NCBI RefSeq assembly: GCF_000750005.1
Contig: NZ_JPYA01000124.1
Coordinates: 1-37,882, forward strand
Source of the DNA: Geobacillus icigianus
GTDB taxonomy: Bacteria; Bacillota; Bacilli; Bacillales; Anoxybacillaceae
Reading direction: 5' to 3'
DNA length: 37,882 bases
Shown here one piece after another: positions 8,094 to 16,879 of this stretch. Made by a program: the position numbers and the translations under genes. Below the pieces are notes generated by a model. That model was not told the origin of the DNA, did no database searches, and was given only the letters and a program-made list of their open reading frames with translations. Numbering within the stretch: position 1 is the first letter of the stretch; every line of letters begins with the position of its first letter.

Positions 8094-8510
8094 TCATCGT
8101 TTTTCCATGATGATCACGGATGACGTGGCGCTCGCCACCTCTTTGCCGCTTTGCCGCACGGTGGCGGTCACATAAACGACCGTTCGCCCGGGTTTTTCCA
8201 CTAGCGCCTCGATTTCCGCTTCCCCCGCTTCCAGCGGACGATGAAACGTCGTGTGCAAATTGATCGAAGCGTGCATTTGGTTATCGCGAAGCAAGGTCGT
8301 CACCGCATACGCCATCACAATATCCGCAGCTGCGCCGACAAACCCGCCCATAATGACGCCGTTGCCGTTGAGCAGCGATTCGCTTACCTTCCATACTCCT
8401 TTCGCATAGCCGTCCCGGGCTTCTGTCAAGCGAACGCCGAGCGTTGTATCGCACGGCGGCGGCGCGCTTTGGCCGGCGATGACGTCATGTAAGTTGACGG
8501 TTGATTTCAT
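8094..8510 (-). CDS. PaaI-family acyl-CoA thioesterase (hotdog fold)
   Basis: 138 residues with the standard PaaI layout. An N-terminal segment CDTTLGVRLTEARDGYAKG precedes the core motif NGNGVIMGGFVGAAADIVMAYA near residues 48-69, which includes the GG and the Asp (here in AAAD). INLHTTFHRPLEAGE and RTVVYVTATVRQSGKEVASA form the later strands. Likely hydrolyses an acyl-CoA; substrate unknown. The start codon at 8510 is preceded on the minus strand by AGAAAGGGGG. Divergent from hutG. Confidence 0.82.
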   Translation of the reverse strand: MKSTVNLHDVIAGQSAPPPCDTTLGVRLTEARDGYAKGVWKVSESLLNGNGVIMGGFVGAAADIVMAYAVTTLLRDNQMHASINLHTTFHRPLEAGEAEIEALVEKPGRTVVYVTATVRQSGKEVASATSSVIIMEKR

Positions 8511-8653
8511 GCTGTGTCCCCCTTTCTGTTGTCGATCTGTATTCTTTTATTCGCGGGAAAGAGGCGATTTCCTCTTTCTGCCCCTGCAAGAAGGAGAACG
8601 GCAAAGCGGCAGCGAAAGAAACAGGTAGCTGATCGTCGAAAGGAGATGGTTCG

Positions 8654-9652
8654 ATGTATCAACAACCCGAGCAAAGTCGCTGGACGGGGAGGGTGGACAG
8701 TGTGAGCGATGAACGGGCGTTTCGCCTCCATCAGCGCATCCGCCTGTTGGATTTATCGCAGCCGTTGGCGCCGATGGAACGAGCAGCGGCTCTCATCGGC
8801 TTTGCCTGCGACGAGGGCGTGCGCCGCAACCAAGGCCGTCAAGGGGCGAAAGAGGCGCCGGCCGCTGTGAAAGCGGCGTTGGGCCGGCTGCCATGGCATC
8901 TTCCGCAAGGCGCGTCCATCTTTGATGCCGGCGATGTCGTTTGCGTGGACGGACAGCTCGAACAAAGCCAAGCCGAACTCGGCAAAGCCGTCGCCCGCCT
9001 GCTGCGAAGTGGCGCGGTGCCGGTGGTGATCGGCGGCGGCCATGAGACGGCGTATGGCCATTATTTGGGCGTCCGTGAAGCGCTTGGGCCGAACGCCCGC
9101 CTTGGCATCATCAACATTGACGCTCATTTCGATTTGCGGCCGTATGATAACGGGCCGACATCCGGGACGATGTTTCGGCAAATTTTGGATGAGGACAAAC
9201 AGGTAGGGTATTGCTGCTTAGGCATTCAGAAGCTCGGCAACACGGCGGCGCTGTTTGCGGATGCACAGCGGTACGGATGCGAGTACATGCTGGAAGAACA
9301 GCTGACTGCGGGGCCGATGGAGGCAGCGTATGAACAGATCGAACGATTTGCCTCAGCGTATGACGGCGTGATGTTGACCATTTGCATGGATGCGATCAGC
9401 GCTGCCGCCGCGCCGGGGGTGAGCGCGCCGTCGCCGTTTGGACTCGCACCATCGCTGGTGCGCGCGCTCATCCGCCGCGTCGTTTCTCATCCGAACACGA
9501 TCAGCGTCGATCTTTGCGAAGTCAACCCGCTCGTGGATGAAGGCGGAAAAACCGTGGCGCTCGCCGCTGCTTTTTGCTTCGAAATCCTTCTTCATCTCCA
9601 ATGTTGGCAAGGAGACCCCTCACTTAGGTGCAGGCACCATGGGGGCAGTTGA
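8654..9652 (+). CDS. hutG: Formimidoylglutamase HutG (arginase fold)
   Basis: Last step of histidine degradation, N-formimidoyl-glutamate to glutamate plus formamide. 332 residues of the ureohydrolase family. Metal-site motifs visible are GGGHETAYGH near 132-141, NIDAHFD near 159-165 and the C-terminal SVDLCEVNP near 283-291. The motif usually written SxDxD reads TICMDAIS here, with Cys at the first Asp position. That may be a subgroup trait, but I could not verify it. The segment APGVSAPSPFGL that follows is characteristic of HutG. Start ATG 8654 follows AAAGGAGATGG. It is separated from hutU/hutI by a regulator gene, unlike the B. subtilis order hutPHUIGM. Confidence 0.85.
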   Translation: MYQQPEQSRWTGRVDSVSDERAFRLHQRIRLLDLSQPLAPMERAAALIGFACDEGVRRNQGRQGAKEAPAAVKAALGRLPWHLPQGASIFDAGDVVCVDGQLEQSQAELGKAVARLLRSGAVPVVIGGGHETAYGHYLGVREALGPNARLGIINIDAHFDLRPYDNGPTSGTMFRQILDEDKQVGYCCLGIQKLGNTAALFADAQRYGCEYMLEEQLTAGPMEAAYEQIERFASAYDGVMLTICMDAISAAAAPGVSAPSPFGLAPSLVRALIRRVVSHPNTISVDLCEVNPLVDEGGKTVALAAAFCFEILLHLQCWQGDPSLRCRHHGGS

Positions 9653-9738
9653 CTTTCGACGTTTGCAAAGCAGCGCCGAACACATTCGCTGAACACGTTG
9701 CCTGAACCATTTCATCAAGCAGCTAAGGCGGTGAGAAG

Positions 9739-11226
9739 ATGAAACTCGTCATTGCCGAACGGGACGACAAGGAACGAGAAGCGATCCGCTGGCTCGTGTC
9801 CACGTATTCCTTGCCGATTGAGCAAGTATATACGGCGGCTACGGTCGAGGAGATGATGGCGCTGCTGGAACGGGAAGCGCCGGAGCTATTGTACGTCGAA
9901 TTGGACATGATTCCGTATGAACAGTGGGGGAAAGCGGCATCTTGCATCCGCCTGTTTTGCCAGCGCGTGATTGCCGCAACCGCGGAGGCGACATTCGCAC
10001 GGGCGAAGCAAGCCATCGACTGGCAATGCGTCGATTTGCTTGTGAAGCCGCTTGAGCCCACCAAATTGAAGCAAGCGTTGCGAACGGCGGCTTCATTTTC
10101 TGCGGGGGACGGGCGCTCTCGTTCGTCCGTCGGTGTTGGCGGCTATGATGACGATTATCGCTCGTTATTTGCCGATGACTGTGTTGACGTGTCGACCCAC
10201 GTATGGCTTGTGCAGGCCGAACAACCTGCCTTATCTTCTGAAGTGGTCCGCTTTTTAACGAACTATCCGTTTCGCCGGCGGGCGCGCGTCTTGCCGTTGA
10301 CCCATATGGCGGCCTGTCTCTTTCCCGAGCTGCCGGGCGATGGAAAAGAAGAGGCATGGAAGATGTTGCGCGATTGGGAGGAGGATCATCATGAGCCATT
10401 GGCGGTCGTTATCATGCCGCCGGATGGCCGGCGATCGGTGCGTGAGCGATACCAAGCCGCCCGCCGGCTGCTCGAGACGACGTTTTTTATCGGCTACCGG
10501 CAAGTGATCGCTCCGGCGCCGGATGACGGACCGTGGCGCCACTTGGATCCGTTTCTAACGCCGGAAGAGCAGCGGCAATGGATCGAGATGCTTGAGCGGT
10601 TTGACCATGAAGCGGTCAAACGATGGCTGCAACAGGAATTTTCCGATTGGACGCCGCCGTTTCCGAGCCCGGAGATGGTGCGCACGCGGTTGACGAGTAT
10701 TTTGGCGCAAATCCGCCGGTTTATGAAGACGTACCGTCTGGACCGCGGCGCGACCGAACGAGAATACATGCGCCTGTTTCAGGAAATTTTGTATAATCCG
10801 GTGCTGTATCGCATCGTTCAGGAACTGATTTTGTTTTTGCGCCGGCTGCTTGACGAAGCGAGGCGAGCAGCGGAAGACGCGCGCGTCGACGCCATCGAAC
10901 GGGGGCTCCGCTATATGGAAGCGCATTTTCGCGACCCGTCGCTCACGTTGGAGCGGGCCGCGGCGGCAGCCGGCCGCAGCCCTGCGTATTTCAGCCATTT
11001 GTTGTCGAAAAAGCGCGGCGTGACGTTCCGCCAATGGCTGACGAACCGGCGGCTTGAGGAGGCGAAACGGCTGCTCCGGCAAACCGACCTCTCGATTAAG
11101 GAAATCGCTGAACAGACCGGGTTTCGCACGGCCCATTATTTGACGCGCGTCTTTAAAGCCGAACTGAATCAGACACCGACCGCCTACCGCGATGAACAAC
11201 GATCGTATCGGTCATCACCGCGGTAG
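9739..11226 (+). CDS. AraC-family regulator with atypical receiver domain, in the hut cluster
   Basis: 495 residues. The N-terminus (MKLVIAERDDKEREAIRW) and the spacing to LLVKPLEPTKLKQAL near 101-115 match a response-regulator receiver. The phosphoacceptor strand, however, reads LLYVELDMIPYEQW rather than the usual D-x-x-M-P, so phosphorylation is doubtful. A long middle region has no recognised domain. The C-terminal 100 residues are an AraC two-helix-turn-helix: LTLERAAAAAGRSPAYFSHL, then DLSIKEIAEQTGFRTAHYL and the closing FKAELNQTPTAYR. No histidine kinase is adjacent. Its place between hutG and hutU suggests it controls histidine use; that is inference. ATG 9739 follows GGCGGTGAG. Confidence 0.8.
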   Translation: MKLVIAERDDKEREAIRWLVSTYSLPIEQVYTAATVEEMMALLEREAPELLYVELDMIPYEQWGKAASCIRLFCQRVIAATAEATFARAKQAIDWQCVDLLVKPLEPTKLKQALRTAASFSAGDGRSRSSVGVGGYDDDYRSLFADDCVDVSTHVWLVQAEQPALSSEVVRFLTNYPFRRRARVLPLTHMAACLFPELPGDGKEEAWKMLRDWEEDHHEPLAVVIMPPDGRRSVRERYQAARRLLETTFFIGYRQVIAPAPDDGPWRHLDPFLTPEEQRQWIEMLERFDHEAVKRWLQQEFSDWTPPFPSPEMVRTRLTSILAQIRRFMKTYRLDRGATEREYMRLFQEILYNPVLYRIVQELILFLRRLLDEARRAAEDARVDAIERGLRYMEAHFRDPSLTLERAAAAAGRSPAYFSHLLSKKRGVTFRQWLTNRRLEEAKRLLRQTDLSIKEIAEQTGFRTAHYLTRVFKAELNQTPTAYRDEQRSYRSSPR

Positions 11227-11237
11227 GCGGTTTTTTT
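11179..11237 (+). terminator. Intrinsic terminator overlapping the regulator's stop codon
   Basis: ACCGCCTACCGCG at 11179-11191 pairs perfectly with CGCGGTAGGCGGT at 11219-11231, followed by a run of T. Both arms overlap the end of the preceding gene, and the TAG stop (11224-11226) is in the right arm. It separates hutG plus the regulator from hutU. Confidence 0.85.
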
Positions 11238-11290
11238 CAAAAAAAATGAACAGCCATCAAAAGAAATGGATCAATGAAGGAGAAAGAAAT

Positions 11291-11311
11291 ATGAAATTTC
11301 GAAAAAAATGA
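11291..11311 (+). other. Possible six-codon leader ORF upstream of hutU
   Basis: ATG AAA TTT CGA AAA AAA TGA (MKFRKK) sits behind AAGGAGA with ideal spacing, about 80 bases before hutU. It might be a leader peptide or chance. No His run and no obvious attenuator hairpin were seen after it. Confidence 0.2.
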
Positions 11312-11394
11312 CTCACCTTTAAAAGAGGCGCATCTATCTCCGTCTTCTTCCCTTCCTTACAATAAAAGCAAAGAGGGAAAAGGAGAGGATGACG

Positions 11395-13050
11395 ATGACA
11401 GACAAACGAATGGTGCAAGCGCTTTCCGGAACAACGCGGCGAGCGAAAGGATGGATTCAGGAAGCGGCGCTGCGCATGTTGCACAACAACTTGCATCCGG
11501 ATGTCGCCGAGCGGCCCGATGAGTTGATCGTTTACGGCGGCATCGGGAAAGCGGCGCGCAACTGGGAATGTTACGAGGCGATTGTGGACACTCTTCTCCG
11601 GTTGGAAAACGATGAGACATTACTCATTCAATCGGGCAAGCCGGTCGCGGTGTTTCGCACCCACCCGGATGCGCCGCGCGTGCTCATGGCCAACTCGAAC
11701 CTCGTGCCGGCATGGGCGACATGGGACCATTTCCATGAGCTCGACAAAAAAGGGCTGATCATGTACGGACAAATGACGGCCGGCAGCTGGATTTACATCG
11801 GCAGTCAAGGCATCGTCCAAGGGACGTACGAAACGTTCGCCGAAGTGGCGCGCCAGCACTTTGGCGGCACGCTGGCAGGAACGATCACGGTAACGGCCGG
11901 CCTTGGCGGCATGGGCGGGGCGCAGCCGTTGGCGGTGACGATGAACGGCGGCGTCTGTCTCGCTGTTGAAGTCGACCCGGCCCGCATCCAGCGCCGCCTT
12001 GACACGAAATACCTTGACACGATGACCGACAGTCTGGACGCCGCGCTCGCCATGGCCAAACGGGCGAAGGAAGAGAAAAAGGCGCTGTCGATCGGCCTTG
12101 TCGGCAATGCGGCCGAAGTGTTGCCGCGGCTCGTTGATATGGGTTTTGTTCCGGACGTCTTGACCGATCAAACGTCCGCCCATGATCCGTTAAACGGCTA
12201 CATCCCCGCCGGGTTGACGCTTGAGGAGGCGGCCGAGCTGCGGGTGCGCGATCCGAAGCAGTACGTTGCCCGCGCCAAACAGTCGATTGCCGCGCATGTG
12301 CGGGCGATGTTGGCGATGCAACACCGAGGAGCGGTGACGTTTGATTACGGCAACAACATCCGCCAAGTAGCGAAAGACGAAGGAGTCGAAGACGCCTTCT
12401 CTTTCCCGGGCTTTGTGCCGGCGTACATCCGCCCGCTCTTTTGTGAAGGAAAGGGCCCGTTCCGCTGGGTGGCGCTCTCCGGCGATCCGGAAGACATTTA
12501 CAAAACCGATGAAGTCATTTTGCGCGAGTTCAGCGAGAACGAACGCCTTTGCCATTGGATCCGCATGGCGCAAAAACAAATCCAATTCCAAGGGTTGCCG
12601 GCGCGCATTTGCTGGCTTGGCTACGGCGAGCGGGCGAAGTTCGGAAAACTCATCAACGACATGGTCGCCCGCGGTGAATTGAAGGCGCCGATCGTCATCG
12701 GACGCGACCATTTGGACTCGGGTTCGGTCGCCTCGCCGAACCGGGAGACGGAAGCGATGAAAGACGGAAGCGATGCCATCGCTGACTGGCCGATTTTAAA
12801 CGCCCTGTTGAATGCGGTCGGCGGCGCAAGCTGGGTGTCGGTTCACCACGGCGGCGGCGTCGGCATGGGCTACTCCATTCACGCCGGCATGGTCATTGTC
12901 GCCGACGGGACGAAAGAGGCGGAAAAACGGCTGGAGCGTGTGTTGACGACCGACCCCGGTCTTGGTGTTGTCCGCCACGCCGACGCGGGGTATGAGCTCG
13001 CCATTCGGACAGCGAAAGAAAAAGGCATCGATATGCCGATGCTGAAGTAG
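11395..13050 (+). CDS. hutU: Urocanate hydratase (urocanase) HutU
   Basis: Converts urocanate to 4-imidazolone-5-propionate with tightly bound NAD. From ATG 11395 it has 551 residues, the usual family length. NAD-site glycines lie in [20 protein letters not shown] near 165-184. The conserved [15 protein letters not shown] follows near 402-416, and [20 protein letters not shown] lies in the C-terminal part, as does [11 protein letters not shown]. An ATG six bases earlier (11389) is in frame, but AAGGAGAGG would then be too close. Followed 15 bases later by hutI, so the two are one operon. The first-step enzyme HutH is not in this window. Confidence 0.97.
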   Translation: MTDKRMVQALSGTTRRAKGWIQEAALRMLHNNLHPDVAERPDELIVYGGIGKAARNWECYEAIVDTLLRLENDETLLIQSGKPVAVFRTHPDAPRVLMANSNLVPAWATWDHFHELDKKGLIMYGQMTAGSWIYIGSQGIVQGTYETFAEVARQHFGGTLAGTITVTAGLGGMGGAQPLAVTMNGGVCLAVEVDPARIQRRLDTKYLDTMTDSLDAALAMAKRAKEEKKALSIGLVGNAAEVLPRLVDMGFVPDVLTDQTSAHDPLNGYIPAGLTLEEAAELRVRDPKQYVARAKQSIAAHVRAMLAMQHRGAVTFDYGNNIRQVAKDEGVEDAFSFPGFVPAYIRPLFCEGKGPFRWVALSGDPEDIYKTDEVILREFSENERLCHWIRMAQKQIQFQGLPARICWLGYGERAKFGKLINDMVARGELKAPIVIGRDHLDSGSVASPNRETEAMKDGSDAIADWPILNALLNAVGGASWVSVHHGGGVGMGYSIHAGMVIVADGTKEAEKRLERVLTTDPGLGVVRHADAGYELAIRTAKEKGIDMPMLK

Positions 13051-13065
13051 AAAGGAGAACCGCCT

Positions 13066-14340
13066 ATGCGCCCGCTCTTTGTCCGCCGCGCCCGCCAGCT
13101 CGTCACGCTGGCGGGAAGCTCCGCGGCTCCGCTTGTGGGAAAGAACATGAGCGACCTTTCCATCATGGAAAACGGCAGCGTCTGGATCGAAAACGGCACG
13201 ATCACCGCCGTTGGTCCGGACGACGAACTCGTCCGCCGTTTCGCGGATCGGCTTGCCGAAGCAGAGGTGATCGACGCCCGCGGCAAAACGGTCACCCCCG
13301 GCCTTGTCGACCCGCACACCCATCTCGTTTACGCCGGTAGCCGTGAACACGAATGGACGATGCGCCTCGGCGGGGCGACGTATATGGAGATCATGAACGC
13401 TGGCGGCGGCATTCACGCGACGACAAAGGCCACCCGCGAGGCGTCGGAAGAGACGCTGTACGAAGAAAGCAAGCGGCGGCTCGATCAGTTTTTGCTTCAC
13501 GGCGTCACGACCGTTGAGGCGAAAAGCGGCTACGGGTTAAGCCTTGAGCATGAAATGAAGCAGCTTAACGTCGCCAAGCGGCTTCATGACACCCATCCGG
13601 TCGATGTCGTTTCCACCTTTCTTGGCGCCCACGCCGTTCCGCCGGAGTGGAAGCACGACCGGGAGGAATATATCCGTTTGATCGTCGAAGAAATGATTCC
13701 TGAAGTCAGCCGTCAGGGGTTGGCTGAGTTCAACGACGTCTTTTGCGAGCGCGGCGTGTTCACCCCTGATGAGGCGCGCCGCATCCTCGAAGCAGGCAAA
13801 GCGCACGGCTTGACGCCGAAAATCCACGCCGATGAGATCGAACCGTACGGCGGCGCCGAACTGGCTGCTGAGGTGGGGGCGATATCGGCCGACCACTTGC
13901 TTCGTGCCTCTGATGACGGCCTCCGCCGCATGGCGGAGCGCGGCGTGATCGGCGTCCTCTTGCCAGGCACAGCGTTTTTCTTACTAACCAACGCCGCCAA
14001 CGCCCGTCGCTTGCTCGACGCCGGCGTCCCAGTCGCCTTAGCGACCGACTGCAACTCCGGCTCATCGCCGACCGTCTCGCTCCCGCTGGTCATGAGCCTT
14101 GCCTGCTTGCATATGCGCATGACCCCGGCCGAGGCGCTTGCCGCCGCCACGATCAACGCCGCCCACGCCATCGGCCGCGCCCATGTGATCGGCAGCCTTG
14201 AACCAGGCAAGAAAGCGGATTTGGTCGTTTTCAACGTCCCGAACTACGTGCAAATCATGTACTATTACGGCGTCAACCATGCGGAGACGGTGATCAAGGA
14301 CGGGAAGGTGGTGGTGGCGGGAGGAAAGGTGCGCGCTTGA
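13066..14340 (+). CDS. hutI: Imidazolonepropionase HutI
   Basis: Hydrolyses imidazolonepropionate to formiminoglutamate. 424 residues of the amidohydrolase superfamily. The metal-binding HxH is in VDPHTHLVYAGSREHE near 84-99. Further conserved pieces are EAKSGYGLSLEHEMK, FLGAHAVPPE, IHADEIEPYGGAEL (metal ligand His) and ALATDCNSGSSPT (metal/catalytic Asp). It ends with the usual beta-sandwich strand around GKKADLVVFNVPNY. ATG 13066 follows AAAGGAGAACC, directly behind hutU. Confidence 0.97.
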   Translation: MRPLFVRRARQLVTLAGSSAAPLVGKNMSDLSIMENGSVWIENGTITAVGPDDELVRRFADRLAEAEVIDARGKTVTPGLVDPHTHLVYAGSREHEWTMRLGGATYMEIMNAGGGIHATTKATREASEETLYEESKRRLDQFLLHGVTTVEAKSGYGLSLEHEMKQLNVAKRLHDTHPVDVVSTFLGAHAVPPEWKHDREEYIRLIVEEMIPEVSRQGLAEFNDVFCERGVFTPDEARRILEAGKAHGLTPKIHADEIEPYGGAELAAEVGAISADHLLRASDDGLRRMAERGVIGVLLPGTAFFLLTNAANARRLLDAGVPVALATDCNSGSSPTVSLPLVMSLACLHMRMTPAEALAAATINAAHAIGRAHVIGSLEPGKKADLVVFNVPNYVQIMYYYGVNHAETVIKDGKVVVAGGKVRA

Positions 14341-14369
14341 GGGGGGATGGTCTTCCGTTGAAGCGTTTG

Positions 14370-14398
14370 GCGACCGGAAGCGGGATGCTTCCGGTTGC
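14370..14398 (+). other. Perfect hairpin between hutI and the YjiH-type gene
   Basis: GCGACCGGAAGC at 14370-14381 pairs with GCTTCCGGTTGC at 14387-14398 (one G-U pair) around a five-base loop. No T run follows. It may protect or process the mRNA, or weaken readthrough into the transporter gene. Confidence 0.6.
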
Positions 14399-14436
14399 AC
14401 AGTCTTGCGTAAGAAGAACAATGGGGGTGGAGAGAA

Positions 14437-15753
14437 ATGAAAGCGGATCCAACCATAGCGCCATCCACGCCGGCAAGCGGGGCATGGAAGTTTTTCGTCT
14501 TTAGCGCCATCGGCATTTTCGTATTTTTCGTCCCGGTTTCGATCGGCGGCACATCGTCAATTTTGCTCGATCATATTGTGACATGGATCCGCACCCAGTT
14601 TTCGGCACTTGTTCCTTATTATGCTCTTATCGTGATCGCTCTCGGTGCCGTTTATCCGTTTTACAAAAAAACGTGGAACAAAGATGCTGTGACAACCGTT
14701 TTTTCACTGTTGAAAGTTCTAGGACTGATCACGGCGGTCATGCTTGTGTTTCACATCGGTCCGTCGTGGCTGTTTCAGCCGGATATGGGGCCGTTTTTGT
14801 ACGATAAGCTCGTCGTTTCCGTCGGCTTGCTTGTGCCGATTGGCTCGGTTTTTCTCGCTCTTCTTGTTGGCTACGGGCTGCTTGAATTCGTTGGTGTGTG
14901 GATGCAGCCGATCATGCGGCCGATTTGGAAAACGCCGGGCCGCTCGACCATCGATGCCGTTGCCTCCTTTGTCGGCAGCTACTCCATCGGTCTTTTGATC
15001 ACGAACAAAGTGTTCAAAGAGGGCAAATATACGGTGAAAGAGGCGGCAATCATCGCTACCGGCTTCTCCACCGTATCCGTCACATTTATGGTGGTTGTCG
15101 CGAAAACGTTAGGGTTAATGTCGATATGGAATACGTATTTTTGGGTGACCTTTCTCGTCACGTTTGCCGTTACAGCGTTCACCGCTCGGATGTGGCCGCT
15201 AAGCCGCATGAGCGATGAATACTACGACGGCAAGGGGGATCCCGAGCAAAGAGTGACGGGTAACTATATGAAACAAGCTTGGTCTGAGGCGATGAAAGCG
15301 GTAGCGCAGTCAAAAGGGATCGGGACGAATATATGGGAAAACTTGCGCGATGGTTTTATCATGACGATGGGCATTTTGCCTTCCATTATGTCGGTCGGAC
15401 TGATCGGGCTGCTGCTCGCTGAATATACGCCGTTTTTTGATTGGCTGGGCTATCTGTTTTATCCGTTTACTCTTCTCTTGCAAATTCCAGAGCCGTTGTT
15501 GGCAGCGAAAGCTTCGGCCATCGAGATCGCCGAAATGTTTTTGCCAGCCTTGCTTGTCACTGAAGCACCGCTCGTAACAAAATTTATAATTGCCGTTGTT
15601 TCCGTTTCTGCCATCTTGTTCTTTTCTGCTGTCATTCCATGCATTGTATCCACTGAGATTCCGCTCAGTTTGCCGAAACTGCTCGTCATTTGGTTCGAGC
15701 GGACGGTATTGACGCTCATCCTCACCGCACCGCTGGCGTACTGGCTGCTTTGA
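14437..15753 (+). CDS. YjiH-family membrane protein with nucleoside-recognition (Gate) domain
   Basis: 438 residues and many hydrophobic segments (starting near residues 20, 58, 88, 120, 206, 225, 320, 340, 385, 415). The order matches the YjiH family with its Gate domain: SIGLLITNKVFKEGKYTVKE near 186-205 and IEIAEMFLPALLVTEAP near 364-380. Biochemical function of the family is not settled. It follows hutUI by 96 bases, and related genes are often near histidine-use genes, so a role in uptake of histidine, urocanate or a related compound is plausible but inferred. ATG 14437 follows GGGGGTGGAGAG. Confidence 0.8.
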   Translation: MKADPTIAPSTPASGAWKFFVFSAIGIFVFFVPVSIGGTSSILLDHIVTWIRTQFSALVPYYALIVIALGAVYPFYKKTWNKDAVTTVFSLLKVLGLITAVMLVFHIGPSWLFQPDMGPFLYDKLVVSVGLLVPIGSVFLALLVGYGLLEFVGVWMQPIMRPIWKTPGRSTIDAVASFVGSYSIGLLITNKVFKEGKYTVKEAAIIATGFSTVSVTFMVVVAKTLGLMSIWNTYFWVTFLVTFAVTAFTARMWPLSRMSDEYYDGKGDPEQRVTGNYMKQAWSEAMKAVAQSKGIGTNIWENLRDGFIMTMGILPSIMSVGLIGLLLAEYTPFFDWLGYLFYPFTLLLQIPEPLLAAKASAIEIAEMFLPALLVTEAPLVTKFIIAVVSVSAILFFSAVIPCIVSTEIPLSLPKLLVIWFERTVLTLILTAPLAYWLL

Positions 15754-16009
15754 CAATGAGCGGACGTCAAGACAAGCGGATGTTTCTTTCCGATTGAGAA
15801 CGAGCGAGGAGAACTTGACTGCTCGAACTTCGGGGGAGGGGTCGCCAAAACAATGATCAATGTGAAACATTGGCTAGCCATGGCAATCCTTTTTTCTTAT
15901 CCGCATGCAGTATATGGGAAACGAATCGATATTGATCAGTGACGTCGTCCATCATTGACCTGACTATACGCGGTTTGCGCCGGGAGGATCAGCGCTGGCA
16001 AAAGAACAG

Positions 16010-16050
16010 CATCCACCCTAGCGATTCGTTCGCTTGAGGGTGGATGATTT
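16010..16050 (+). terminator. Probable terminator of the hut/YjiH transcript
   Basis: CATCCACCCTAGCGA at 16010-16024 pairs with TCGCTTGAGGGTGGATG at 16030-16046 with a two-base bulge, then ATTT. A strong stem with a moderate T tail. Confidence 0.6.
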
Positions 16051-16189
16051 CCTTTGATAGAGCGGCAGGACCGAACTCCCCCGAACTTTGTGAAGCGGCC
16101 GTCCGCATCGGCACTGCCAATATGGCTTCGCCCGGCCGTGCCGCTTCGTGCTAGTAAGGATTCCAGATCACGTGAAATGGGAAGCTGAT

Positions 16190-16224
16190 GCCGCCAAGTG
16201 TCTCCGATGGAGAGACTTGGCGGT
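16190..16224. other. Strong hairpin downstream of mscL
   Basis: GCCGCCAAGTGTCTCC and GGAGAGACTTGGCGG face each other around a GAT loop. It lies 40 bases past the mscL stop on the minus strand. T runs are missing on both sides, so its role as a terminator is uncertain. Confidence 0.5.
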
Positions 16225-16262
16225 AAAGCGACCTGCTCCTTTCATCACCGGCCTCCAGATGC

Positions 16263-16658
16263 TTACATCGTTTCCCGCTGCTGCTTTAACAAATCGCGAA
16301 TTTCGGTGAGCAGCTCTTCTTCTTTTGTCAGCGTCGGCGCTGTTTCCTTCACTTCTTCTTGCTTTTTCACCCGTTCGTATAAGGTGTTGATCAGTTTGAC
16401 AAACAGGAAAATCGAGAAGGCGATAATCAAAAAGTCGACAACCGTTTGGATAAACGCGCCGTATTTGATTTCCGCCTTGCCGACTTTCCATGATAAGCTG
16501 CTGAAATCAATGCCGCCTAGAATCAACCCGACAAGCGGCATGATGATGTCATTGACGAGCGAGGAAACGATTTTGCCAAACGCCCAGCCGATGATGACCC
16601 CAACGGCTAAATCGATGACATTGCCGCGGACGGCGAATTTTTTAAATTCGTTCCACAT
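16263..16658 (-). CDS. mscL: Large-conductance mechanosensitive channel MscL
   Basis: 131-residue membrane channel that opens under membrane tension on osmotic downshock. The N-terminal amphipathic segment [20 protein letters not shown] leads into TM1 ([20 protein letters not shown]), the most conserved part of the family. The periplasmic loop follows, then TM2 ([19 protein letters not shown] near 70-88) and a charged C-terminal helix ([11 protein letters not shown]). Length is typical. Minus-strand AGGAAGGAGATT is the ribosome site. A TATAAT-like box (16768-16773, minus strand) about 110 bases upstream may be its -10. Confidence 0.97.
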   Translation of the reverse strand: MWNEFKKFAVRGNVIDLAVGVIIGWAFGKIVSSLVNDIIMPLVGLILGGIDFSSLSWKVGKAEIKYGAFIQTVVDFLIIAFSIFLFVKLINTLYERVKKQEEVKETAPTLTKEEELLTEIRDLLKQQRETM

Positions 16659-16879
16659 GACAATCTCCTTCCTCTAGAAATGTTGATTGACCAAGGATGT
16701 TCGGCCTTTCAACGGCGTCAAAAAATATGGTTCGACAATATTCATTTTTTGAACGGTCGTTTTCTGTATTATACCATACAGCGGCTTGGGAAAAACGTTT
16801 CGAGACGAAATCATAGAAAATCGATCGTATTTATAGTATTATAAGCGTGTCAACGAAAGCAAAAAGGGGGATATGCACC

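Larger units (their letters stand above)
15754..16262. other. Gene-free interval between the hut cluster and mscL
   Basis: No gene supported. Contains the terminator at 16010-16046 and a short inverted repeat TTCGGGGGAG (15829) / CTCCCCCGAA (16075) about 240 bases apart, which may be the ends of a decayed small element. A strong hairpin lies at 16190-16224. Confidence 0.5.
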
